A stretch of DNA of 64,000 bases from CAYGTK01 sp964352775 (lineage in GTDB: Bacteria; Bacteroidota; Bacteroidia; Chitinophagales; CAIOSU01). Below are positions 1 to 8,175 of the stretch, piece by piece. The DNA lies in NCBI GenBank assembly GCA_964352775.1, contig CAYGTK010000002.1, positions 1-64,000 of the forward strand. Reading direction: 5' to 3'. The notes below the pieces were generated by a model. The model made no database searches. It had not been told where the DNA came from and worked only from the letters and a program-made list of their open reading frames with translations. The position numbers and the translations under genes were made by a program. Position 1 is the stretch's first letter, and every line of letters starts with the position of its first letter.

Positions 1-128
1 ACAGCCTACTGTCAAATGGGAACATAACGGAGCAGTATCAGAAATATGACTCTTAAAGAGCTTTTGAGAATTCGAATGCAAATTTTGAAATCAACACTAA
101 CTCCGGCTGTATGAGCGACTAGAACAAC
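1..128. other. Window edge, no supported gene
   Basis: All three forward frames are closed within this stretch. Stops in the frame of the following ORF lie at 54-56 (TAA) and 120-122 (TAG). I see no promoter or RNA. The short open piece at 57-119 in the same frame as the PorU2-like fragment may be decayed upstream coding sequence or an assembly error. Confidence 0.4.
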
Positions 129-968
129 TTGATAAATGAGGAAAATCCAAAAGAAACCCAATACCATCAATTAGAGCAATTCCACTTTAATAACTTGGGT
201 GTTATTCCTTTTAAAATAGCTGGTGATGCAGTTAATCCTTTATTGGATGTTACGTTTGACGGAACACACATTATGGATGGCGATATAGTTTCGGCACAGC
301 CAGAGATACGCATTGAACTGAAGGATGACAATGAGTTCCTTCGTTTAAATGACACCTCGTTGGTCAATGTATTTTTACTGCATCCTGATGGCTCACAAGA
401 GCGGGTACAATACGATGGAATAGAAGCTAGATTTGAACCTGCTCCTCTATCAAAAGAAAATTTCGCCGAAGTATTCATCAATAGAGAATTCTTAGTTAGT
501 GGAGAGTATGAGCTTTGGGTTCAAGCAGAAGATAGAAGCCGTAACGTGTCAGGTAACTATGGTAGCCCGCAGTCGGGTTTAGACTACCGTATAGCCTTCG
601 AGGTAATAAGGGAAGCTAGCATTACAAGAGTGGTTAACTATCCTAATCCATTTACCACTTCCACTCGATTTGTATTTACACTTACTGGTATCACTCCACC
701 AGATTATTTCAAAATACAAGTAATGACCGTTTCGGGTAAAATAGTAAGAGAGATCACCTTGGCCGAGCTAGGTAACTTACGTATTGGAAGAAACATTACT
801 GACTATGCTTGGGATGGTACCGATCAATATGGCGATAGACTTGCGAACGGTTTATACCTATACCGTGTAGTTGCCTCTATTGATGGAGAAAGCATTGAGC
901 TAAATGATAGTAATGGCTTAGGAAAGTACTTTAAAAGCGGCTTTGGTAAAATGTATCTAGTCCGCTAA
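129..968 (+). CDS. C-terminal fragment of a PorU2-like type IX secretion protein
   Basis: The 279-residue translation resembles the C-terminal part of large Bacteroidota C25-peptidase-related proteins (PorU2 type), which normally exceed 1000 residues. It has a beta-domain with the NPLLDVTFDG motif near residue 35, a bacterial Ig-like stretch ending in VQAEDRSRNVSG, and a FlgD-like C-terminal domain (VVNYPNPF, YAWDGTDQYGDRLANGLYLY) from about residue 168. The only start in frame is TTG at 129, just after an in-frame TAG, and homologs begin far upstream. The gene is therefore truncated, frameshifted or disrupted by assembly here. Such proteins act at the cell surface in T9SS cargo handling. The last four bases overlap the 3' end of convergent ribE. 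Family assignment is from memory of the conserved C-terminal motifs. Confidence 0.6.
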   Translation: MINEENPKETQYHQLEQFHFNNLGVIPFKIAGDAVNPLLDVTFDGTHIMDGDIVSAQPEIRIELKDDNEFLRLNDTSLVNVFLLHPDGSQERVQYDGIEARFEPAPLSKENFAEVFINREFLVSGEYELWVQAEDRSRNVSGNYGSPQSGLDYRIAFEVIREASITRVVNYPNPFTTSTRFVFTLTGITPPDYFKIQVMTVSGKIVREITLAELGNLRIGRNITDYAWDGTDQYGDRLANGLYLYRVVASIDGESIELNDSNGLGKYFKSGFGKMYLVR

Positions 969-1570
969 GCTTGAAGCTTAGAAGCTATTCCAGCAAAGTA
1001 TTTAGATAGATACTTACCTAGTATATCGAATTCCAAATTCACTTTATGTCCCTCCTTTAAATACTTGAAACAAGTATGCTCGTAGGTATATGGAATTATA
1101 GCTACTGAAAAGCTATCCATAGTGGCCTGAACTACTGTGAGGCTTACACCATCAATGCATATTGATCCTTTATCAACTAGCATGCTAACATCGGTAGGAA
1201 TGAATTTGAAATAGTACTCCCAACTGCCATCTACTTCGTTAACCTTTACAACTTCCGCAGTAGTATCCACGTGGCCTTGTACCATATGCCCATCAAATCG
1301 ACTATCAGCAAGCATGGCTCGTTCCAAGTTAACGCTAGAGCCAATCTTCCAAGCTGCTAGACTAGTCTTATCTAAAGTCTCTTTAATGGCAGTAACTGTA
1401 TGTGCGTCGCCTTCTAGCTCTACAACAGTAAGGCATACCCCATTGTGCGCAACACTCTGGTCTATCTTCAGCTCTTTACTAATAGTGCTGCTTATGGTGA
1501 AATGAAGGTTTGTACCCTCTTCGCGAATAGTAGTTATCTCTCCTACTGCTTCAATAATTCCCGTGAACAT
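965..1570 (-). CDS. ribE: Riboflavin synthase, alpha chain
   Basis: Catalyses the dismutation of two 6,7-dimethyl-8-ribityllumazines to riboflavin and the pyrimidinedione, in the cytoplasm. The protein is 201 residues, the normal length, with two lumazine-binding repeats: it begins MFTGIIEAVG and the second repeat opens at HMVQGHVDTTAEV near residue 94. It starts only 3 bp after the stop of the upstream T9SS type B gene, so it may be cotranscribed with that secreted-protein gene, an odd partnership. No FMN riboswitch was seen upstream. The 3' end overlaps the convergent PorU2-like fragment by four bases. Confidence 0.95.
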   Translation of the reverse strand: MFTGIIEAVGEITTIREEGTNLHFTISSTISKELKIDQSVAHNGVCLTVVELEGDAHTVTAIKETLDKTSLAAWKIGSSVNLERAMLADSRFDGHMVQGHVDTTAEVVKVNEVDGSWEYYFKFIPTDVSMLVDKGSICIDGVSLTVVQATMDSFSVAIIPYTYEHTCFKYLKEGHKVNLEFDILGKYLSKYFAGIASKLQA

Positions 1571-1573
1571 CTG

Positions 1574-4354
1574 TTATGGATTTTCTCCTCCGTTACCTCT
1601 TATCAATCTGATATAGCCTTCCAAAATATCTGGCGATTGGTTTACACCGTCAACTCTTATCTCAAAAGTTTTACAAGAATAGTAATAAGTACCTTCTTTC
1701 ATTGGCTTACCGCTGTTCATATCATTACCATTCCAAAGTATTTCTGGGTCGGTAGTTTCAAACACCAAAGTACCCCAACGGTCGTATATCTTCATGTCTA
1801 TTCTATCGATATATCGGAACGGGGTGAATGGCACAAAGAAGTCATTACTACCATCGTTGTTCGGGGTGAACACATTTGGCAGTTTGTAGCAAGGACAATT
1901 GTCTACACATTCAATATTACTAGGCTCACTCTCATTACCCGCCGAATCTACTGCTGTAACGAAGTAGCATCCAGCCAAAGACCCATCTATAGTAGAATGA
2001 AAGTAAAAAGTGTCCGCAGCACCGAAAATACTATCAATAAGCATTGGATCGGTCTCTTCCGTTATTGGTGAGTCAAAGTAGACATAGTATTTCTCAGTAT
2101 CGTCACTATCCTCGCAGCTATTACTTGGGTTGGTCCAGTTAAGGGCATTCTTTAGCTGTGAAAGATCATCAGAGCAAAATTCTCCATTATCTACATCATC
2201 GCAAGCATTCTCCACCATAAGTACTGGTGGGCATGGAGCAAGGGTATCTATAGGGCGTGCACAAGCTATTTGGCTAAGGTTTATTATTGGGTCTACCACG
2301 CCTGTAATGGTATAACCACCTGTACTTTGCACATAGTAGCAGTACAAAGAATCGTTCACAAGACCTTCATCTACAAACACACTATCTAACGATGTACCAA
2401 TGAAATTGAAAACTGAAGTACCTGGATCTTGGCGGAAAATAGAATATTCCTCATTCGTCCACGGAACCCGTTCCTCCCAAGTCAAGGTCATTTTCCGATC
2501 GGAAGCATCCAAAGTCAAGAACACAGAAGATGCCGTTTCGCTAGCGCCAACGAACGTACCATTAGAGTAAAAGTCTATTTTATAAGTATGTGGCTGGGTT
2601 TGAGTGTTCAACCCACTGTCATTAAATGTGGTATCATTCAATCCGCTGAAAGTTGCGCTAGTAAAAGTTTGTATCTCCGTAAAAGCAGTTCCAAAACCGT
2701 CCGCTCTAGCGACCCTATACTCGTAAGGCCCTGGTAATTGCAATGTATCTAAGCCATCAACACCAGCTAGTGGTTTACTCCAAGATACTATGGTTCTACC
2801 AGTAATTTGATCAGTTTCCACAACAGTTACATGGGTAATGAGCGGAAGATCCTTTTTAAGTTCAGAGCAAGCTTCATTACTCGGCATACTTTCTACCTTA
2901 TTGTATAGTAGTCCAAATGACGTACGCTCCGCAAATTCCGCCAATACCCTGTAGCAATAGTTCTTACCGCGAACTACATTTGAATCAATATGGGTATAAA
3001 CAGTTAGTCTATCAGCTATTTTCACGTAGCCCTGTCCAGCTAGTCCCTTCATACAAGTATCTGGTGGAAAAGGATTAGAACCTTCTCTTCTCCATACCGA
3101 AAAACCAATAAATTTATCCGTTACAAAACAAGAATATGGGTCGTCCCAATTCACTTCAACTGTATTATTCACGGGGTCTGCCGTTACGTTTTCTGGTGGC
3201 GGGGCTACTACTTCAATAGTCCAAGTCTCTAGATCTACCAATGGATTGGGTTGACCAGGTATGGGAGAGAAATTATCGCTAGCCTTAAATACCACTTGGT
3301 AGAATTGTCGGCGGATATGATCACAAGAGGTTTGCCAGAAGAAAGTACCATTAGCAGGATTGATACCACCTGATGTAAATTGGGCAGCAGGAGCTTCAAT
3401 AGTAGCAGCATCTAAAGGGCCACCAAAGGCTTCTAGTATAACTGTTTGCCCAACATTGGGATCGGTCGCTCTAATGTCTATCTCTAAAGGGCTACCTGCC
3501 AATATACAGGTATCTCTGATCTCATTAAGTACAGGTGGGTCGTTCACATTATCTACAACAATTATCTGCATATCACGCAATACCGTACCTAGCTCAATAC
3601 CGTTTCTATATTCCGTTATAAGTATAGCTATGGTGTAAATACCCTGTTGCTGAGGTGTGTTCCAAACAATATCTCCAGTAAGCACATCTATAGTAAATAC
3701 ATCTGGTGCTGGATCTACTTCTTCTGGAAATTCATAGTTCGGCACTTCTAACCCTTTTTGACGAAAAGGGACGATGAGTTCGTAAACCAAGCTATCACCG
3801 TCAGGGTCGAAAGCAGCAGGGTTATGCTCAAATATCTCATCTACTTTTGCGTAATCGATAGGTGGATTAAGCAACACAGGCGACGTATTCAGGCCAACAA
3901 AAGTAGGGTCATAAATACGCAGTGTATCTTCTAAGTAAAAAGGTATTTGTACCGAAGCACCATTGTTGATATTTACAATACTGCTTATCCTGTTCGGGTC
4001 TACTATAGAAATAACAAAAAAGGGTAACGCACCTGGAAAAGTATGACGAACAGGACCGTAGACATTCTTCTTAGTATTATCTGCATTAGGGAATAATTCA
4101 CCCTGAGGAACACCATTTATACCCCCAACAGGTCCATTTTGCCTTGCAATGGGTTGAACTGGGCTACCATCTCCCCAATCCATATTCACGCTATCACGAT
4201 CTGCCGCATTATCTAGGGCGTAAGTAATTACTGTTACATCAAAGGTAAGCTGCGATACTTGCGTATAGATTATTTCGCCCGCTCGGTTATGTGTAGCATT
4301 AGCTAAAAGGCCAGCAAATACGAAAGCAATAAACAGAATTAACCGCTGCATCAT
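1574..4354 (-). CDS. T9SS type B sorting-domain protein with fibronectin-like domains
   Basis: A 926-residue exported protein. Signal peptide at about 1-20 ending in LLANA. The N-terminal region opens with THNRAGEII; a cadherin-like segment follows (FDPDGDSLVYEL, then NDPPVL near 270), then several fibronectin-like beta domains with paired cysteines. From residue 820 comes a CHU_C type B sorting domain (CPCYKLPNVFTPN, DRWGTLVF, EGTYYY). Type B domains direct export through the T9SS and retention at or release from the surface, often in gliding bacteria. Ligand unknown. It is a tandem paralog of the gene at 4486-7257, with the same domain order and extensive identity, and lies 3 bp upstream of ribE. 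Either of two adjacent ATG codons could be the start. Confidence 0.88.
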   Translation of the reverse strand: MMQRLILFIAFVFAGLLANATHNRAGEIIYTQVSQLTFDVTVITYALDNAADRDSVNMDWGDGSPVQPIARQNGPVGGINGVPQGELFPNADNTKKNVYGPVRHTFPGALPFFVISIVDPNRISSIVNINNGASVQIPFYLEDTLRIYDPTFVGLNTSPVLLNPPIDYAKVDEIFEHNPAAFDPDGDSLVYELIVPFRQKGLEVPNYEFPEEVDPAPDVFTIDVLTGDIVWNTPQQQGIYTIAILITEYRNGIELGTVLRDMQIIVVDNVNDPPVLNEIRDTCILAGSPLEIDIRATDPNVGQTVILEAFGGPLDAATIEAPAAQFTSGGINPANGTFFWQTSCDHIRRQFYQVVFKASDNFSPIPGQPNPLVDLETWTIEVVAPPPENVTADPVNNTVEVNWDDPYSCFVTDKFIGFSVWRREGSNPFPPDTCMKGLAGQGYVKIADRLTVYTHIDSNVVRGKNYCYRVLAEFAERTSFGLLYNKVESMPSNEACSELKKDLPLITHVTVVETDQITGRTIVSWSKPLAGVDGLDTLQLPGPYEYRVARADGFGTAFTEIQTFTSATFSGLNDTTFNDSGLNTQTQPHTYKIDFYSNGTFVGASETASSVFLTLDASDRKMTLTWEERVPWTNEEYSIFRQDPGTSVFNFIGTSLDSVFVDEGLVNDSLYCYYVQSTGGYTITGVVDPIINLSQIACARPIDTLAPCPPVLMVENACDDVDNGEFCSDDLSQLKNALNWTNPSNSCEDSDDTEKYYVYFDSPITEETDPMLIDSIFGAADTFYFHSTIDGSLAGCYFVTAVDSAGNESEPSNIECVDNCPCYKLPNVFTPNNDGSNDFFVPFTPFRYIDRIDMKIYDRWGTLVFETTDPEILWNGNDMNSGKPMKEGTYYYSCKTFEIRVDGVNQSPDILEGYIRLIRGNGGENP

Positions 4355-4485
4355 TCTTTAGGCTTGAAGAGGCATGTTGCCCACTTCACAATTTTTGATA
4401 AATATACTGGTATAGCTACGAAAATGGGCGCACAGCTTATACACGGCAATAACGTTAAACAGCCCTAAAAATTGGCTACTTATCC

Positions 4486-7257
4486 TTATTGTGATGGTAT
4501 ATCATTACCCCCAACTATCAAATAAATATATCCTTCCAATGGTTCAGGTGACTTAACTATACCATCTTCCCTTATTTCAAACGTTTCGCACACATAGAAG
4601 TAAGTCCCTTCCTTCAATGGTTTTCCCGACTGCGGGTCTTTACCATCCCAATTTATATTTGGGTCATCTGTTTCAAACACCAATGTTCCCCACCTATCAA
4701 ATACCTTCAGATCTATCTTATCAATGTATCGATAAGGTAAGAATGGAATGAAAAAGTCATTACTACCATCGCCATTAGGCGTAAATACATTAGGCAGCTT
4801 ATAGCATGGGCAATTGTCAACACATACTTCTTCGCTTCGCTCACTTTCATTCCCCCTTACATCAACAGATGTAACATAATAGCAACCCGCCAGCGAACCA
4901 CTAAGCGTACTGTGAGAATAAAATGTATCAGCAGATGAAAAGAGACTATCTATCCGACGGAAAGAATCTTCTAATGGCGACCTGAAGTACACGTAGTATT
5001 TTTCTACATCATCAATACCTTCACAAGCATTCTCTGGGTTAGTCCAATTCAATTGATTTTGCAGTAGAGAGACATCATCAGAGCAAAACTCACCATCCTC
5101 TACATCAGGGCAATCGTTTACTACAGTAAGTACGGGTGGGCAAGGCGGAATGGTATCAATTGGGCGAGCGCAAGCTTGTTGGCTATTGTTCAATATAGGG
5201 TCTATTATCCCACTTACTGAATACCCTCCATCGCTTTCAATATAATAGCAGTAAAGCGAATCATTTACCACATCTCGGTCTGTATAAAGCTGGGTAGTAG
5301 TATTATCTATCAAATTATAGGCAGGGCTCCCAAAGTCGGCCCTGTAAATATTATACGTTTCATTTTGCCAAGGTACTTGTTCGCTCCAAGTCAGCTCCAT
5401 CCTATTGTCTGTGGCCACTAGCTCAAGAAATACAGTTGATGCCACTTCAGATGCTCCAACAAATGTTCCATTCGCATAAAATTCTATCTTATAACTGTAA
5501 GGATTCTCAAGCGTATTTAAGGCTAAATCAGTAAAAGTAGTATCGTTATGACTGAAAAAAGTTGGACTAGTAAAGGACTGTATCTCCGTAAATACAGTTG
5601 CATTTAAACCAAGCCCGCGAAGCACCTTGTATTCATATGGTCCGGGAAGTTGAAGCGTATCTAACCCATTAGTGCCCGCTAATGGTTTACTCCAAGTAAC
5701 ATCTACTGCTCCTTTAGATACATCTGTAGCTTCAACACTCGCTTTGGTAATGATAGGCACATCTCGAGATAACTCTGAGCATGCCTCATTACTCGGTAAA
5801 CTTTCCACTTTATTGTAGAGTAAACCAGCTGTAGTTCGTTCCGCAAACTCTGCTAACACTCGATAGCAATAGTTATTTCCCCTTACCACATTACTGTCAA
5901 TATAAGAGTAATCCGTTTCTAGCCTATCAGCTATTTTGGTATATCCCTTTCCTGCTAAGCCTACCTCACAATTTTCTGGAATGAATGGGTTACTTCCTAT
6001 TCTTCTCCAAACAGAAAAGCCAATGAATTTATCAGTGCTTGAACACAAGTAAGGATCTCGCCAAGAAACTTCTATACTGTTTCCTGATGCACTGGTTTGT
6101 ACATTTTGTGGGGCTGGTGCTACCACCTGTATTCGCCAGGTCTCTAGATCTACCAGCGGCCTAGGTGTACCTCCAGGAGAAAAATTATCGCTGGCTTTAA
6201 AAGTAACCTGATATGGTTGCCTGCGGATATGGTCGCAATTGGTACCCCACTCAAATAGACCATTAACTGGATTAGTGCCTGTAGTTGTTAAAGTAGCTGC
6301 TGGTGCTGGAATACTCGGTACATCCAATGGCCCACCGAAACCCTGTAAAAAAACAGTCTGGTTACTATCAATATCTCCAGCTATTAGTTCAAGCTCTAAA
6401 GGAGAGCCTGCAATAATACATGTATCCTTAACATCAGCAAGCTCAGGAGGTGAGTTTAAGTTATCTTCCACCACTATCTGCATATCCCGCATAATGGTAC
6501 CCAGTTCAATACCATTTCGATATTCTGTAATGAGAATAGCAATATTGTAAGTGCATATCTCAGGCGGTGCGTCCCAAACAATATCGCCCGTTAGTGGGTC
6601 GATAGTGAGTATATCTGGCTGGGGGTTGGTTTCCTCTGGAAAACGATAGTTGTTTACGGGAAAACCAGAACCTTGTAGCGAAGGTATCAACTGATAGACC
6701 AAGCTATCACCATCTACATCAAATGCCGCTGGATTATGCTCGAATACTTCTCCCACTTTAGCATAGTCGATCGGTGGATTCAACAAAATAGGGGACGTAT
6801 TTAAACCAACAAAGGAAGGGTCGAAAATGCGGATCGTATCTTCTATATAGAAGAGTTCATCACCAGACGATCCAAAATCCACATTACAAACAAAAGGTTC
6901 TCGGTAAGGCTCTGCAATTGATATTACAAAGAAGGGCAAAGCTCCAGAATAAATATGCCTAACAGGTCCATAGATATTCTTTTTTGTATTGCCAGCATTA
7001 GGTATGAACTCTCCTAGCCCAACACCCCCAACTATGTTTCCATTTGTTCTGGCAATATCTTGAACCGTTCCATCACCCCAATCTAATTCTATGAATGGTT
7101 GATCAGCGCTGTTGTTTAGTGCATAGGTAATAACTGTTGCCTCCACTTCCAGTTGCGAGATCTGTCGAAAAACGATCTCACCTGCCCTATAGTGCGAAGC
7201 CTGTGCAAATTGCACGAGCAAAAGGAACATAAAAAGGTAAGTAGATCTTAGCATCAT
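4486..7257 (-). CDS. T9SS type B sorting-domain protein, tandem paralog
   Basis: A secreted protein of about 923 residues from the preferred start. I chose the ATG at 7257 rather than the longest ORF start at 7278, because the signal peptide (MMLRSTYLFMFLLL, cleavage after AQA) then begins normally, as in the paralog. The mature protein opens SHYRAGEIVF and follows the same order: cadherin-like segment, fibronectin-like domains, type B CHU_C sorting domain over the last ~105 residues (CPCYKLPNVFTPNGDG). The two copies also share a short motif, TTTTAGGGCTGT, about 80-110 bp upstream of their starts (7338-7349 and 4459-4470 on the complementary strand), so the duplication probably included regulatory DNA. 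Probably a surface adhesin or matrix protein; specificity not deducible. Confidence 0.87.
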   Translation of the reverse strand: MMLRSTYLFMFLLLVQFAQASHYRAGEIVFRQISQLEVEATVITYALNNSADQPFIELDWGDGTVQDIARTNGNIVGGVGLGEFIPNAGNTKKNIYGPVRHIYSGALPFFVISIAEPYREPFVCNVDFGSSGDELFYIEDTIRIFDPSFVGLNTSPILLNPPIDYAKVGEVFEHNPAAFDVDGDSLVYQLIPSLQGSGFPVNNYRFPEETNPQPDILTIDPLTGDIVWDAPPEICTYNIAILITEYRNGIELGTIMRDMQIVVEDNLNSPPELADVKDTCIIAGSPLELELIAGDIDSNQTVFLQGFGGPLDVPSIPAPAATLTTTGTNPVNGLFEWGTNCDHIRRQPYQVTFKASDNFSPGGTPRPLVDLETWRIQVVAPAPQNVQTSASGNSIEVSWRDPYLCSSTDKFIGFSVWRRIGSNPFIPENCEVGLAGKGYTKIADRLETDYSYIDSNVVRGNNYCYRVLAEFAERTTAGLLYNKVESLPSNEACSELSRDVPIITKASVEATDVSKGAVDVTWSKPLAGTNGLDTLQLPGPYEYKVLRGLGLNATVFTEIQSFTSPTFFSHNDTTFTDLALNTLENPYSYKIEFYANGTFVGASEVASTVFLELVATDNRMELTWSEQVPWQNETYNIYRADFGSPAYNLIDNTTTQLYTDRDVVNDSLYCYYIESDGGYSVSGIIDPILNNSQQACARPIDTIPPCPPVLTVVNDCPDVEDGEFCSDDVSLLQNQLNWTNPENACEGIDDVEKYYVYFRSPLEDSFRRIDSLFSSADTFYSHSTLSGSLAGCYYVTSVDVRGNESERSEEVCVDNCPCYKLPNVFTPNGDGSNDFFIPFLPYRYIDKIDLKVFDRWGTLVFETDDPNINWDGKDPQSGKPLKEGTYFYVCETFEIREDGIVKSPEPLEGYIYLIVGGNDIPSQ

Positions 7258-7344
7258 TCTATTAACCAAACTGGGCACTAACTAGTTTATGAAAGATAAA
7301 CAAAATGTATGGGTGCTTATTGTACAAGAGCACATGAACAGCCC

Positions 7345-7382
7345 TAAAACAAAACAGCCCCGCCATTAACTGACAGGGCTGT
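7345..7382 (-). terminator. Rho-independent terminator of sdhCAB
   Basis: Perfect 7-bp stem (7354-7360 with 7376-7382, ACAGCCC/GGGCTGT), followed on the minus strand by TTTTGTTTT. It lies 21 bp after the sdhB stop codon. Confidence 0.7.
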
Positions 7383-7403
7383 GACATTTTATTTTATTGA
7401 CAG

Positions 7404-8153
7404 CTAGTTACTTGTAACTGATGCTTTCATGAACTCACGATTCATACGGGCAATGTTCTCTATAGAGATGCCTTTCGGGCATTCTACTTCACATGCACCT
7501 GTATTGGTACAATTTCCGAAACCTTCTTCGTCCATTTGTTGAACCATCTTCAGCACACGTTCTTCTGATTCCACTTGACCTTGAGGTAGCAGTGCTAATT
7601 GAGATACTTTGGCTGAAACGAATAGCATAGCCGATGCATTTTTACAAGTAGCCACACAAGCTCCACAACCGATACATGTTGCAGCATCAAAAGCTCTATC
7701 AGCATCTTCTTTAGGAACTGGAATAGCGTTTGCATCTAAGGTATTACCAGAGGTGTTAACCGATACGAAACCACCAGCTTGGATGATACGATCGAAAGCA
7801 GAGCGGTCTACCACTAAGTCTTTTATAATAGGGAATGCTTTAGCTCTCCAAGGCTCAATAAAGATGGTCTCCCCATCTTTGAAAGAACGCATGTGCAACT
7901 GACAAGTAGCTATCTCGCGACCCGGGCCATGTGCCTCGCCGTTAATGAACATACTGCAACTTCCGCAGATACCTTCACGACAATCATGATCAAAAGCTAT
8001 AGGGTCTTTACCATCTATAACTAACTTTTCGTTCAATACATCTATCATCTCTAAGAATGACTGATCGCCTTCAATACCTGTAACCTCATAGGTTTCCATG
8101 GCGCCCTTAGCGTTCGGTCCTTCTTGTCTCCATATCTTCAATGTCAAGTTCAT
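7404..8153 (-). CDS. sdhB: Succinate dehydrogenase/fumarate reductase iron-sulfur subunit
   Basis: Carries electrons from the SdhA flavin to the membrane quinone site. The 249-residue protein has the [2Fe-2S] ligands C58, C63, C66 and C84 (motif DCREGICGSC), and C-terminal cluster cysteines C160, C163, C166, C170 (CIGCGACVATC) and C215, C221, C225 (CTNTGACEVEC). This is the expected set for [4Fe-4S] and [3Fe-4S] centres. Last gene of sdhC-sdhA-sdhB, 22 bp after sdhA, followed by a hairpin terminator. The subunit type matches the Bacteroidota menaquinone-linked enzymes, which can run as succinate dehydrogenase or fumarate reductase; sequence alone does not settle direction. Confidence 0.96.
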   Translation of the reverse strand: MNLTLKIWRQEGPNAKGAMETYEVTGIEGDQSFLEMIDVLNEKLVIDGKDPIAFDHDCREGICGSCSMFINGEAHGPGREIATCQLHMRSFKDGETIFIEPWRAKAFPIIKDLVVDRSAFDRIIQAGGFVSVNTSGNTLDANAIPVPKEDADRAFDAATCIGCGACVATCKNASAMLFVSAKVSQLALLPQGQVESEERVLKMVQQMDEEGFGNCTNTGACEVECPKGISIENIARMNREFMKASVTSN

Positions 8154-8175
8154 AGCACTTGTATTTTGTTCGTTC

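Noticed and set aside
1445..2071. 208-codon plus-strand ORF
   Set aside because: It lies antisense to ribE and the T9SS type B gene, both strongly supported, and its translation shows no domain or signal.
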